NCBI RefSeq assembly: GCF_001279005.1 | Contig: NZ_LGCN01000204.1 | Coordinates: forward strand, 1 to 64,000 | DNA from: Streptomyces caelestis | GTDB taxonomy: Bacteria; Actinomycetota; Actinomycetes; Streptomycetales; Streptomycetaceae | DNA length: 64,000 nt | Reading direction: 5' to 3' | Part shown: piece by piece, positions 36,947 through 47,550 of the stretch | How the letters are laid out: the number at the start of each line of letters is the position of its first letter | Numbering within the stretch: the stretch's first letter is position 1 | Notes under the pieces: generated by a model | Database searches by the model: none | Told to the model about the DNA's origin: nothing | What the model saw: only the letters and a program-made list of their open reading frames with translations | Program-made: the position numbers and the translations under genes

Positions 36947-37789
36947 TCAGTCGACGAACAGCCCGCGCGCCGCCGCCTTCGCGTCGAACTCCTCCAGCCG
37001 CGCCTGCGCGTCGGGCAGGTCGTCGCACATCGCCTCCAGCAGCACCCGGCCCAGCAGCATCGGCGCGCACGCCGTGTCGAAGGCCAGCCCGGTGCCGACG
37101 GCGGCGGGCAGCATCAGGTCGGACACCTTGGCGACCGGCGCGAACGGGGAGTCGGCGACGGTGACCACGGTCAGCCCCGTCTCCCTGGCACGGGCGAGGG
37201 CGTCGACGACCTCGCGGGGATGCCGGGGCAGCGCGAAGCACAGCAGGGCGCTCGCTCCGGCCCGCGCGGCGGCGTCGATCCGGTCGTGGAGCATCGTGCC
37301 GCCCTCGTTGAGCAGCCGTACGTCCGGATGGACCTTGGCGGCGAAGTAGGCGAACCCGTGCGCCTGGGCCGCCGCGGCCCGCAGCCCCAGCACGGGCAGC
37401 GGCCGGCTCCCGGCCAGCACCCGGCCCGCCCGCCGCACCGGCCGGGGATCGGCCAGCGCCTCCGCCAGGTGCCGCAGGTTCTCGATCTCGGCCTCGACGG
37501 CCTGCTGGTACGCGTTGTACGAGTCGGCCACCGGCGCCGGCTCGGCGGGCGCGACCTCGCGCAGATGCCGCCGCAGGGCGGGATAGCCGTCGAAGCCGAG
37601 GGCGACGGCGAACCGGGTCACGGACGGCTGGCTGACCCCGGCCAGCTCGGCCAGCTCCACGCTGGACAGGAACGGCACGTCGGCGGCGCGTCGCACCATG
37701 CTGTGCGCGATACGCCGCTGGGTCGGCGTCAGCCGATGCCCCTCGAAGAGCGCCTGGAGGCGCGCGGCGGGGCTTTCGGTGCCGCTCAT
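36947..37789 (-). CDS. RpiR/MurR-family transcriptional regulator with SIS domain
   Basis: A 280-residue regulator. The N-terminal helix-turn-helix (FLSSVELAELAGVSQPSVTR at about 37-56, then FAVALGFDGYPALRRHL) is of the RpiR type. The SIS domain (VLGLRAAAAQAHGFAYFAAK, ALLCFALPRHPREVVDAL, VVTVADSPFAPVAKVSD) normally senses phosphosugars but in hut regulators may sense other ligands. ATG 37789. A GCTCTATTCA element 25 nt upstream also occurs before hutU, suggesting autoregulation and hut control. Confidence 0.86.
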   Translation of the reverse strand: MSGTESPAARLQALFEGHRLTPTQRRIAHSMVRRAADVPFLSSVELAELAGVSQPSVTRFAVALGFDGYPALRRHLREVAPAEPAPVADSYNAYQQAVEAEIENLRHLAEALADPRPVRRAGRVLAGSRPLPVLGLRAAAAQAHGFAYFAAKVHPDVRLLNEGGTMLHDRIDAAARAGASALLCFALPRHPREVVDALARARETGLTVVTVADSPFAPVAKVSDLMLPAAVGTGLAFDTACAPMLLGRVLLEAMCDDLPDAQARLEEFDAKAAARGLFVD

Positions 37790-37813
37790 GACCTGACTCC
37801 CCCTCGACGCCTC

Positions 37814-37854
37814 GCTCTATTCACCCGTCACCATCCCTGCATACCGTTATACAG
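37814..37854. promoter_or_regulatory. Operator-like elements upstream of the RpiR gene
   Basis: GCTCTATTCA at 37814-37823 matches the reverse complement of 34669-34678 near hutU. Close by, CTGCATA (37837-37843) faces TATACAG (37848-37854) with one mismatch across 4 nt. Both are AT-rich islands in an otherwise GC-rich gap. Confidence 0.4.
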
Positions 37855-38057
37855 GCACACGCGGAGGCGCACCGACCGCGCGTCGCGATGGGCGGAGATC
37901 ACACACTGTGCCCGTTTCGGTGACAGATCCGGAACTCGACGATTTTGCTACGACGTCACCGCATCCTGAACGGGCCGGATAGCGTAACTCATCGAACAAC
38001 AGAGCGCCTTGGGGCGCAGGCGACCCATGTGGCACCCGACGGAGGACTGGTACAGGC

Positions 38058-39749
38058 GTGGACGCGCGAAGTCGTGGGCAGGCGGACGGAACCGATCCTG
38101 CCGACCAGTGGGTACTCAACCCGGAGACCGGCGCATACGAACTGCGGCTGAACGATTCCGCGGAGCGGCCGAGCACGCCCCGCCCCCGCAGCGCCCCGCG
38201 CCCCGGCTCCACCGCGCCCGCCCGCGTCCCCGGCCAGCGCCGCCGCCGCGCCGCACCCGCCGCGGAGGACACGCCCGACCCCGGCCGCCGCAAGCGCAAG
38301 CCGGGGAAGAGCCGCAGGAAGAAGGCGCTGATGTGGACGGGAGGCGCCCTCGGGCTGGTCCTCGTCGGCGGTTCGGCGTTCGCGTACTACTGGTACGACC
38401 GCCTCTCCGGCAACATCGACACCGTCGACATCGGCGGCGTGGGCAGTGACAAGGTCCTGGCGGACGGTCCGGTCAACATCCTGATCATCGGCAACGACGT
38501 CCGCACCGGCGAGGGCAACGAGGCCTACGGCAACCGGACCAACGTCACCGGCCACGCCGACACCACGCTCCTCTTCCACGTGGCCGAGGACCGCACCAAC
38601 GCGACCGTGGTGAGCATCCCCCGCGACCTGGTGATCAGGATCCCGGACTGCGAGTCCATCCAGTCCGACGGTTCCACCAAGAGCATCCCCGGCTCGACGG
38701 TCGCCACCCGGTTCAACGAGTCCTACGGGGTGGACGGCCGCGATCCGGGCTGCACCATGCTCACGGTCGAGGAGATCACCGGCCTCGAGGTCGACCACTT
38801 CATGATGTTCGACTTCAACGCGGTCAAGACGATGTCCACCGCGGTCGGCGGCGTCGAGGTGTGCCTGGAGAAACCCCTCAAGGACCGGGACGGCGGCTCC
38901 GGGCTCGACCTTCCGGCCGGGGAGAGCAGGATCCAGGGCGAGGAGGCGCTCTCCTTCCTCCGCAACCGGCACGGTCTGAGGAACGAGAGCGACCTGGACC
39001 GGATCGAGATGCAGCAGAAGTTCGTCGCGTCGATGCTCCGCCAGCTGAAGGAGGACACGCTGGGCAGCCCGTCGAAGATGCTCGACGTCGCCGACGCGGC
39101 CACCAAGTCCCTCACCGTGGACAAGGGCATAGGCAGCCCCGGCAAACTGCTCACCCTCGCCAGGGAGCTCGGCAGGATCGACCTGAAGAACATCACCATG
39201 ATGACCGTGCCGGTGAAGGACAACCCGGACGAGCCCACGCCCGTCACCGTCGTCCTGGACCCGGTCAAGGCACCGAAGGTCTTCAGCATGCTGCAGAACG
39301 ACGTCTCCTTCACCGAGGTGAAGAAGAAGGAGAAGAAGGCCAAGGACAAGCAGGCCGAGCTGCTGGAGGGCACACGGGCCGAGGCGTCCGAGATCCGCGT
39401 CGACGTCTTCAACGGCGGCGGCCCGGCCGGCGCCGCGCAGGACACCCTCGTCTGGCTGCAGACCGGCGAGGGCGTGGCCAGGTCCACCAACAGGGGCAAC
39501 GCCCCGGCCGAGGTCGACAGGACCCGGCTGGAGTACGCGCCGAACCAGGCCGGCCAGGCCCGCAAGCTCGCCGACCTGATGGGCCTGCCCGCCTCGGCCA
39601 TGCAGCCCGGCACGAAGGACGCCGACGCGACGACCCCGATGACGCTCACCCTCGGCCCCGACTTCACGGAGGCCGGCGTCCCCGTCGCCCCGCCGAAGAA
39701 GGTCGACGTCGGGCAGTCCCGGGCCGACGAGAAGATGTGCGGGAAGTAG
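38058..39749 (+). CDS. LCP family wall-glycopolymer ligase with LytR_C domain
   Basis: A 563-residue LCP protein lying apart from the main cluster. GTG 38058 follows CCGACGGAGGA. The cytosolic N-terminus carries DPADQWVLNPETGAYELRL at about 15-33, a helix lies at about 91-112, and the LCP domain shows NILIIGNDVR at about 140, SIPRDL at about 186, and LRNRHGL at about 301 (RN where others have RT). A LytR_C domain starts near EIRVDVFNGG at about 444. Four cysteines are present, the last in DEKMCGK. Its N-terminus, leader and KKEKKAK linker make it the direct paralog of the gene at 1492. Confidence 0.9.
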   Translation: MDARSRGQADGTDPADQWVLNPETGAYELRLNDSAERPSTPRPRSAPRPGSTAPARVPGQRRRRAAPAAEDTPDPGRRKRKPGKSRRKKALMWTGGALGLVLVGGSAFAYYWYDRLSGNIDTVDIGGVGSDKVLADGPVNILIIGNDVRTGEGNEAYGNRTNVTGHADTTLLFHVAEDRTNATVVSIPRDLVIRIPDCESIQSDGSTKSIPGSTVATRFNESYGVDGRDPGCTMLTVEEITGLEVDHFMMFDFNAVKTMSTAVGGVEVCLEKPLKDRDGGSGLDLPAGESRIQGEEALSFLRNRHGLRNESDLDRIEMQQKFVASMLRQLKEDTLGSPSKMLDVADAATKSLTVDKGIGSPGKLLTLARELGRIDLKNITMMTVPVKDNPDEPTPVTVVLDPVKAPKVFSMLQNDVSFTEVKKKEKKAKDKQAELLEGTRAEASEIRVDVFNGGGPAGAAQDTLVWLQTGEGVARSTNRGNAPAEVDRTRLEYAPNQAGQARKLADLMGLPASAMQPGTKDADATTPMTLTLGPDFTEAGVPVAPPKKVDVGQSRADEKMCGK

Positions 39750-39825
39750 CGGCCCGGCGAACCCGAGGTCGAGAGGGGGGTTACCCCCAGTGCCCCCGGC
39801 CCCCCGCCTCCCTACCGTGGGACGC

Positions 39826-40257
39826 ATGACCGGAATGGACGCGCGGGACACCGAGCTGAAGAAGGAACTCGACGCCTCCCTGCGGGCCCGCAGGGAGCTG
39901 GGCGAGGAGTACGAGTCCGCGCTGGTCGACTCGTTCCTGGAGAAGGTCGATCAGCGCATCGACGGCGCGGTGGAGCGCCGGGTGCGCCGGCAGTTCGCCG
40001 AGCAGCGGATGACGGCGGCCCGGGACTCCCGGTCGCCGAGGGCCACGGACACCTGGGGCGAGCGCTTCGGCTTCGGCATCGTCTCGCTGGTCCTGGCGGT
40101 GCCGCTGTCCGCGATCGGCGGGAGCGTGGGCGGCCGGCTCGGTCTGGTGGTCGCCTGGCTGGGCATCGTCGGCGTCAACGTGGTCCAGGCCGTCCGTACC
40201 GACCCGGGCCTGTTCGGCCGCCGCAAGCCGGCCCGGGACGGCGACTGGGACGACTGA
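39826..40257 (+). CDS. Conserved membrane protein, unknown function
   Basis: A 143-residue protein. An acidic/basic helical N-terminal half (ELKKELDASLRARRELGEEY, FLEKVDQRIDGAVERRVRRQ) probably forms a coiled coil, followed by two hydrophobic segments, FGFGIVSLVLAVPLSAIGGSV and LGLVVAWLGIVGVNVVQAV. ATG 39826; ATG 39835 is possible. It lies 76 nt after the LCP gene on the same strand. The family is widespread in Streptomyces without a known role. Confidence 0.72.
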   Translation: MTGMDARDTELKKELDASLRARRELGEEYESALVDSFLEKVDQRIDGAVERRVRRQFAEQRMTAARDSRSPRATDTWGERFGFGIVSLVLAVPLSAIGGSVGGRLGLVVAWLGIVGVNVVQAVRTDPGLFGRRKPARDGDWDD

Positions 40258-40596
40258 GGCCGATTGCGCGGGGACCGCCGCACCCCCGTCGCCGGGGGGC
40301 GGGACGACGGCGGTCCCCGCGAGGGACGCGCGCCCGTTGAGGCGGGTCGCGCGTCCGAGGCGTCCGTGGAGGTCCGGGAGCCGCTCCGGAGGTCCTGTGA
40401 CGCCGTTCGGTCGCCGGCCGGAACGGGGAGCCGCTCCCACTCCTGCCGACACCCACCACTGTGCCGGACCCGTGTTAAGCGAGTGCTGCGCGGACGTGAC
40501 GCCCGCGTACCGCTTCCGCGAAGTCCACGAAGATCATCGACGGATCGACGCCCGGCCGTTCACGTCGGGTTCGCCGGCGGTTCGCCCGGCGTCCCG
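40258..40596. other. Gap between convergent genes, with a probable terminator
   Basis: No coding frame of quality is seen in these 339 nt. GGACGCGCG (40324-40332) pairs with CGCGCGTCC (40348-40356), with CCCG/CGGG continuing inside, giving a likely terminator for the rightward gene. The remainder, up to the cbs stop, shows nothing I can name. Confidence 0.45.
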
Positions 40597-41985
<1,389 letters not shown>

Positions 41986-42148
41986 CGTTGTCTCCGGATG
42001 CTGCAAAAGAGGTGGTCGTAGTGGTCCTGCCAGCCTAGGCCCTCGCCCGTCAGGACCCGGCCGGGTCGTTCACCCGCCGTGGGGATTGGACCACGGTCCG
42101 TACGGGGCAAGCACTGGGTGTACGGGTTCGAGGAGGTGGCGGCGAGGC

Positions 42149-43171
42149 ATGACGGGCTTGTCGAGGGCGAGGGTGGCCCGGCGGATCGCGGCCGGCGCGG
42201 CGTACGGCGGCGGGGGGATCGGTCTGGCCGGGGCGGCCACCGTGGGGCTCCTGATGGCCGAGGCCCAGCTGGCGCGGCGCCGCGTGGGCAACGGGGCGAC
42301 TCCTCATGTGCCGAACGCGGACGGGCTGTACGGCGCGGCGCACACGGTGCCGGGCGAGCCGGCGCTGCGGCTGACGATGCTGGGCGACTCCACGGCGGCC
42401 GGGCAGGGTGTGCACCGGGCCGGGCAGACGCCGGGCGCGCTGCTGGCGTCGGGCGTCGCCGCGCTCGCGGAACGTCCGGTGGGGCTGAGCACGGTCGCGG
42501 TGCCCGGGGCCTGCTCCGACGATCTGGACCGGCAGGTGACGAGGGCGCTGGCGGATCCGTCCCGGGCGCCCGACATCTGCGTGATCATGATCGGCGCCAA
42601 TGACGTCACCCACCGCATGCCGCCCGCCCGGTCCGTACGCCATCTGTCCTCGGCGGTACGACGGCTGCGGACGGCCGGCGCGGAGGTGGTCGTCGGCACC
42701 TGCCCCGACCTCGGCACGATCGAGCCGGTGTGGCAGCCGCTGCGCTGGCTGGCCCGCCGGGCCTCGCGGCAGCTGGCGGCGGCCCAGACGATCGGGGCCG
42801 TCGAGCAGGGCGGGCGCACGGTGTCGCTGGGCGACCTGCTGGGGCCCGAGTTCGCGGCGAACCCGCGCGAGCTGTTCGGGCCGGACAGCTACCACCCCTC
42901 GGTGGAGGGGTACGCCACCGCCGCTATGGCGGTGCTGCCGACGGTGTGCGCGGCGCTGGGGCTGTGGCCGGAGGAGGAGCGGCCGGACGCCGCCCGTCGC
43001 GAGGGGTTCCTGCCGGTGGCCCGGGCGGCGGCGGAGGCGGCGGCCGAGGCGGGCACGGAGGTCACCGCGGCGATGCCGGCGGGTTCGCGGGGGCCGTGGG
43101 CCCTCCTGAAACGCCGCCGGCGCCGGCGGGTCGCGGAGACGGAGCCGGAGCGGTCGGCCCAGCCGTCGTAG
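42149..43171 (+). CDS. SGNH/GDSL hydrolase, N-terminally anchored
   Basis: A 340-residue esterase-like enzyme. A hydrophobic stretch (AAYGGGGIGLAGAATVGLLM, about 15-34) is a signal anchor. The four SGNH blocks are TMLGDSTAAGQG (nucleophile serine), a glycine in block II (AVPGACSDD), VIMIGANDVT and DSYHPSVEGYATAA (Asp and His). The C-terminus is Ala/Arg-rich. ATG 42149 follows GAGGAGG. It diverges from cbs. It probably removes acyl groups from an extracellular or membrane-side substrate; the actual one is unknown. Confidence 0.85.
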   Translation: MTGLSRARVARRIAAGAAYGGGGIGLAGAATVGLLMAEAQLARRRVGNGATPHVPNADGLYGAAHTVPGEPALRLTMLGDSTAAGQGVHRAGQTPGALLASGVAALAERPVGLSTVAVPGACSDDLDRQVTRALADPSRAPDICVIMIGANDVTHRMPPARSVRHLSSAVRRLRTAGAEVVVGTCPDLGTIEPVWQPLRWLARRASRQLAAAQTIGAVEQGGRTVSLGDLLGPEFAANPRELFGPDSYHPSVEGYATAAMAVLPTVCAALGLWPEEERPDAARREGFLPVARAAAEAAAEAGTEVTAAMPAGSRGPWALLKRRRRRRVAETEPERSAQPS

Positions 43172-43644
43172 GGGGCGGGCCGCCCCTCCCGCGGGCGGTC
43201 GCGCCGCTGAGCCGCCCCTCCCGCGGGCGGTCGTGCCTCCCCCGGCGCCTGAAGGGCCTGGGAGGCGCCCCCAGGGCGGCACGGGTGGGCGCGGGACGCC
43301 GCCCCGCGAGCGCCGGGCCGCGCGACTTCCGTCCGGCGGGCGCCCGCACCGTTTCGCCTGCCGGGGAGGGCGCGTCGCTCCGCCGGCGTTCGCCGAGTGC
43401 CTCCCCCGGAGGGGCGCCCCCGGCGCCCGCCCGTGCCGCCCCGCGGCACGACCGCCCGTGTCGACACAAAAGCAAGCGCTTAGACAGTTGCGGTCCATGT
43501 CACATCGCGCCCCCCGTGACCCCGCCCGTACGGCCGGGTAACTTCCCAAGAAGCCCCGCGCCGACCACCCGGTACGCCCTCCCGCCACCCGACCACCACC
43601 CCTCGACGAGGCGCTGTGCGCCGCCCCTCACCTCTGGAGCCGTG
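43172..43644. other. Gap with duplicated hairpin element and a possible TetR-type site
   Basis: These 473 nt have no convincing gene. CCGCCCCTCCCGCGGGCGGT plus CG occurs twice, at 43180-43201 and 43212-43233; each copy is itself a CCGCCC/GGGCGG inverted repeat and could terminate the SGNH gene. Further on, AAGCGCTT (43474-43481), within AGCAAGCGCTTAG, resembles operators of TetR-type fatty-acid regulators and precedes the thiolase gene by about 165 nt. Confidence 0.45.
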
Positions 43645-44865
43645 ATGCCCGAAGCCGTGATCGTCTCAGCCGCCCGCTCCCCCATCGGCCGCGCCTTCAA
43701 GGGCTCCCTGAAGGACCTGCGTCCGGACGACCTGACCGCCACGATCATCCAGGCCGCCCTCGCCAAGGTCCCCGAGCTGGATCCGAGGGACATCGACGAC
43801 CTGATGCTCGGCTGCGGCCTCCCCGGCGGCGAGCAGGGCAACAACCTCGGCCGCGTGGTCGCCGTGCAGATGGGGATGGACCACCTCCCCGGCTGCACCA
43901 TCACCCGCTACTGCTCGTCCTCGCTGCAGACCTCCCGCATGGCCCTGCACGCCATCAAGGCCGGCGAGGGCGACGTGTTCATCTCGGCCGGCGTCGAGAC
44001 GGTCTCCCGCTTCACCAAGGGCAACTCCGACAGCCTCCCGGACACCCGCAACCCGCTGTTCGCCGAGGCCGAGGCCCGTACCGCCGCCGTCGCCGAGTCG
44101 GAGGGCTCCTCCTGGCACGACCCGCGCGAGGACGGCCTGGTACCCGACCCGTACATCGCGATGGGTCAGACGGCGGAGAACCTGGCCCGCCTCAAGGGCG
44201 TCACCCGCCAGGACATGGACGAGTTCGGCGTCCGCTCCCAGAACCTCGCCGAGGAGGCCATCAAGAACGGCTTCTGGGAGCGCGAGATCACCCCGGTGAC
44301 CCTCCCCGACGGCACGGTGGTCTCCAAGGACGACGGCCCCCGCGCCGGCGTCACCATGGAGGGCGTCCAGGGCCTCAAGCCGGTCTTCCGTCCGGACGGG
44401 CTCGTCACCGCCGGCAACTGCTGCCCCCTCAACGACGGCGCCGCCGCGCTCGTCATCATGAGCGACACCAAGGCCCGCGAGCTGGGCCTGACCCCGCTCG
44501 CCCGCATCGTCTCCACCGGCGTCTCCGGCCTCTCCCCCGAGATCATGGGCCTCGGCCCGGTCGAGGCGAGCAAGCAGGCGCTGGGCCGCGCCGGCCTCAC
44601 CATCGACGACATCGACCTGGTCGAGATCAACGAGGCGTTCGCCGCCCAGGTGATCCCCTCCTACCGCGACCTCGGCATCCCGCTGGAGAAGCTGAACGTC
44701 AACGGCGGCGCCATCGCCGTCGGCCACCCCTTCGGCATGACCGGCGCCCGCATCACCGGCACGCTCATCAACTCCCTCCGGTTCCACGACAAGCAGTTCG
44801 GTCTGGAGACGATGTGCGTCGGCGGCGGCCAGGGCATGGCGATGGTCATCGAGCGTCTCAGCTGA
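43645..44865 (+). CDS. Acetyl-CoA C-acetyltransferase (thiolase)
   Basis: A 406-residue thiolase. The acyl-accepting cysteine is in [18 protein letters not shown] at about 91, NEAFAAQ carries the asparagine site, and [19 protein letters not shown] and [14 protein letters not shown] contain the catalytic histidine and second cysteine. Length and motifs fit degradative (FadA-like) thiolases as well as biosynthetic ones. ATG 43645 follows TGGAGCCGTG. It stands alone on its strand. Confidence 0.92.
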   Translation: MPEAVIVSAARSPIGRAFKGSLKDLRPDDLTATIIQAALAKVPELDPRDIDDLMLGCGLPGGEQGNNLGRVVAVQMGMDHLPGCTITRYCSSSLQTSRMALHAIKAGEGDVFISAGVETVSRFTKGNSDSLPDTRNPLFAEAEARTAAVAESEGSSWHDPREDGLVPDPYIAMGQTAENLARLKGVTRQDMDEFGVRSQNLAEEAIKNGFWEREITPVTLPDGTVVSKDDGPRAGVTMEGVQGLKPVFRPDGLVTAGNCCPLNDGAAALVIMSDTKARELGLTPLARIVSTGVSGLSPEIMGLGPVEASKQALGRAGLTIDDIDLVEINEAFAAQVIPSYRDLGIPLEKLNVNGGAIAVGHPFGMTGARITGTLINSLRFHDKQFGLETMCVGGGQGMAMVIERLS

Positions 44866-44918
44866 TCCTCCGGAGCACGGGCGGACCGTAGCCGCCGCGG
44901 CACGGTCCGTGAGCCCAT

Positions 44919-44953
44919 GGCCCGGGCCTCCGGGACCCCCGGAGGCCCGGGCC
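44919..44953 (+). terminator. Terminator after the thiolase
   Basis: A 16-bp perfect stem (44919-44934 with 44938-44953) around a 3-nt loop, 54 nt past the stop codon. Confidence 0.8.
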
Positions 44954-45150
44954 GATTCGTGATCCAATCTCCCCCAGGATGTGACCTATCTCCCTGGTCG
45001 CGAGGGTTCACGCAGGTCAGGGCCGGACCCCTCGCGGACGCACCCCCAAGAGCCCGTCCGTTTCGTGACGTTACGCACTGACAGATGGTTAGTCCACCCT
45101 TCAAGCTGATGTAGGAAGTCGGGGGTCGACTTTGAACCGGGAGTACGTCA

Positions 45151-45933
45151 GTGAGCGCCATGCCGATCGCCCTGCTGATCACCACGGCCGCCACCGGCGC
45201 CGTGGGCGTCGCTGTCCTGCGCAGCATCATGGTGCTGCGCCGACAGGTCGCGGCCCTGCACACCGCGCTGGCCGAGGGCCGCGCCGCGGCCACGCGCGCG
45301 CACGTGCCGCCCGCGCGCACGGCCGGCGCGGACGAGATACGCACCGCCGTGGCGGAGGCGCTCGCCGAGGAGCGGGAGCGCGAGCTCGCCGAGGCGCGGG
45401 CCTTCTGGGCCGCTCAGGAGGCGCGTGACGCGTCCGACGCGCCGTCCCTGCTGGGTGGTCTGGCCGACAGCGAGCTGTTCCTGCCCCGGCAGGCCGATTT
45501 CGCGGGTCTGGAGCCGGTGACCGAGCCGGGCGCGGACACCGAGGAGTACTCCGGGGACTCCCCGGAGCTGGCCGCGGCCCGCCGCCGTCACCCCTCGCAC
45601 CCGGACTTCGTGCCGAACCCCTCGCCGGTCGTGAACGACCACGAGCGCACGCTGGCCGTCCTGGAGGAGCTGGCCGCCGCCCGGACCGAGCTGACCGACG
45701 TCCGCCCGGGCCCGCTGGGCACCCTCGACGTCTACGTCTTCGCCGACGGGACGACGCTGTGCATGACGCCGGGCCACCGCGAGACCGCCGAGCGCCTGGC
45801 CGCGGCCCTGCGCGCGGGCGAGACGCCCTTCCTGCTGGGCGGCTCCGGCATCTCGGGCGCGTACACGCTGACGTTCTCCTGCGGCGAGGAGAACGTCTAC
45901 ATCCTGGCGGACCGCGTCATCGCGTCCCTCTAG
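45151..45933 (+). CDS. Conserved protein with N-terminal helix, unknown function
   Basis: A 260-residue protein. Residues about 5-26 ([21 protein letters not shown]) form a membrane anchor. An Ala/Glu/Arg-rich helical stretch (about 35-95) follows, then a conserved C-terminal domain from about 160 ([20 protein letters not shown]... [17 protein letters not shown]... [23 protein letters not shown]). GTG 45151 has GGGAG upstream. I do not recognise a characterised family. Confidence 0.65.
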   Translation: MSAMPIALLITTAATGAVGVAVLRSIMVLRRQVAALHTALAEGRAAATRAHVPPARTAGADEIRTAVAEALAEERERELAEARAFWAAQEARDASDAPSLLGGLADSELFLPRQADFAGLEPVTEPGADTEEYSGDSPELAAARRRHPSHPDFVPNPSPVVNDHERTLAVLEELAAARTELTDVRPGPLGTLDVYVFADGTTLCMTPGHRETAERLAAALRAGETPFLLGGSGISGAYTLTFSCGEENVYILADRVIASL

Positions 45934-45942
45934 GGGCGGCGG

Positions 45943-46254
45943 CTACACACCGGCGCGCCCGCGCGCCTCCTCCACCAGCCGTACGACCTCCCCCACCTCG
46001 TCCTCGCTCTTCAGCACGAGCGCCAGGTCGTGTCCGGCGACGGTGATCTGGTCGGCGGCGGCGAACATCCCCGCGTCGGGCATCTCACGGAGCTCGGTGC
46101 CCGGCTCCTCGACGAGCTGGGTGCGCCGCGCCAGCTCCCTGGCCAGGGCGAGCGCCTCGGCGGCCCCGCCCCGCTGCAGCCTGCTCTGCGGCGCGGCCCG
46201 CAGGCGGTCGGCGAAATGATCCACGGCACGGGTGAAGGGCGTCGTATCAACCAC
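45943..46254 (-). CDS. Small conserved protein, unknown function
   Basis: A 103-residue protein, mostly helical by composition, with VDHFADRLRAAPQSRLQRGGAAEALALARELARR and a C-terminal VAGHDLALVLKSEDEVGEVVRLVEEARGR. Its stop is 10 nt from that of the convergent gene. Start ATG 46254. Orthologs are common beside similar genes in Streptomyces, but I know no function. Confidence 0.65.
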   Translation of the reverse strand: MVDTTPFTRAVDHFADRLRAAPQSRLQRGGAAEALALARELARRTQLVEEPGTELREMPDAGMFAAADQITVAGHDLALVLKSEDEVGEVVRLVEEARGRAGV

Positions 46255-46356
46255 GCGGCGAGCGTACGCGGCGCGGCGGGACTGTTGCCAACGGACGGAC
46301 GCTCGGGCACGGTGACCTGAAGGACCGGCTCACACCCCATGCGTCCGGAGGCGCCG

Positions 46357-46587
46357 ATGTCCCACGTCTTCTCCGCAGAGACCCACCGCAACATGCTCGC
46401 CCGCATCCCGCACTGCACCGGCCGCGAGATCTCCGACTGGCTGCGCACCGTCGAGGAGGGACCGGCGCTCTTCCGCTTCGAGGAGAAGGTCAGCTGGCTC
46501 CGGCACGAGTACGACCTGGCGTACGGCCACGCCAAGGCGATCGTCCACGAGTACGACCTGAGGAGGGCCGCGCGCAAACTGCTCTGA
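46357..46587 (+). CDS. DUF4287-type small protein
   Basis: A 76-residue protein with the pattern of the DUF4287 domain: TGREISDWLRTVEEGPALFRFEEKVSWLRHEYDLAYGHAKAIVHEYDLRRAAR. ATG 46357 follows CCGGAGGCGCCG. Such proteins are often encoded alone and have no assigned activity. It is followed by a hairpin that also faces the convergent Bax-inhibitor-like gene. Confidence 0.78.
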   Translation: MSHVFSAETHRNMLARIPHCTGREISDWLRTVEEGPALFRFEEKVSWLRHEYDLAYGHAKAIVHEYDLRRAARKLL

Positions 46588-46606
46588 CGCGCGCGCGGAC
46601 ACGGCG

Positions 46607-46636
46607 AAGGGCCCCGGGTGGGAACCCGGGGCCCTT
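46607..46636. terminator. Bidirectional terminator hairpin
   Basis: AAGGGCCCCGGGT (46607-46619) pairs exactly with 46624-46636 around GGGA, between convergent genes. The A-run on one side and T-pair on the other make it suitable in both directions. Confidence 0.8.
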
Positions 46637-46656
46637 GTCCGTACCGTGCGCGGGTA

Positions 46657-47550
46657 CTAGTCGCTGCTGCTGAGGATCGAGATGAGCCGCAGGAACTCCA
46701 GGTAGATCCACACCAGCGTCAGCGTGAGGCCGAAGGCGGCGAGCCAGGCCTCCTCGCGCGGGGCGCCGTAGGCGATGCCGTCCTCGACCTGCTTGAAGTC
46801 CAGGGCGAGGAAGCAGGCGCCGAGGATGATGCCGACGACGCCGAAGACGACGCCGAGCGCGCCGCTGCGGAAGCCGAGGCCGTCACCGCCGCCGAACACC
46901 GCGAACAGCAGGTTCACGGCCATCAGCAGGATGAAGCCGAGCGCGGCCGCCATCACGAAGCCGTAGAAGCGGCGGTTGACGCGGATCCAGCCGGCCTTGT
47001 AGGCCACCAGCACACCGGCGAAGACCGCCATGGTGCCGATCACGGCCTGCATGGCCGCGCCGTCGGCGATGCGGTTGTCGACGATGCTGGAGATGACGCC
47101 GAGGAAGACGCCCTCGAACGCGGCGTACGTCAGGATCAGCGCCGGCGAGGCCTTGCGCTTGAAGGACTGCACGAACGCCAGGACCATGCCGATCAGCGCG
47201 GCGCCGATGCCGATGCCGTAGGACCGGCTGATGTGGGCGTCGTCGACCGGCAGCAGCGCCCAGGAGAGCGCGGCGGTGACGATGAGCACACCGAGGGTGG
47301 TGCCCGTGCGCATGACGACGTCGTCGATGGTCATCCGGCCGGTGGTGGCCGGCGCCTGCGGCGGTGCGCCGTGCTGCAGGTCCTGCTGTGCGTAGGGGTT
47401 CTGGGCGTACGGATTGCCCGTCGGCTGCGCGTACGGGTTGGCCTGCGTGGCGACAGCGGGGCCCCCGGCCTGCGGCGCGGTGTTGAAGCCCGCGTAGCCG
47501 TTGTCGCGGCCGAACCCCCGTCGCGAGAAGACCGGGTTACTGCTCCTCAT
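46657..47550 (-). CDS. Bax inhibitor-1/YccA family membrane protein
   Basis: A 297-residue protein. The first 75 residues are soluble with near-repeats of NPYAQ (NPYAQPTGNPYAQNPYAQQ). Seven hydrophobic segments follow, including TLGVLIVTAALSWALLPV, IGIGAALIGMVLAFVQSF, GFVMAAALGFILLMAVNLLF and LGVVFGVVGIILGACFLALDF, as in the BI-1 fold. In bacteria this family can act as a pH-sensitive calcium leak channel, but its role in Streptomyces is unknown. ATG 47550 has GGAG upstream. Confidence 0.85.
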   Translation of the reverse strand: MRSSNPVFSRRGFGRDNGYAGFNTAPQAGGPAVATQANPYAQPTGNPYAQNPYAQQDLQHGAPPQAPATTGRMTIDDVVMRTGTTLGVLIVTAALSWALLPVDDAHISRSYGIGIGAALIGMVLAFVQSFKRKASPALILTYAAFEGVFLGVISSIVDNRIADGAAMQAVIGTMAVFAGVLVAYKAGWIRVNRRFYGFVMAAALGFILLMAVNLLFAVFGGGDGLGFRSGALGVVFGVVGIILGACFLALDFKQVEDGIAYGAPREEAWLAAFGLTLTLVWIYLEFLRLISILSSSD

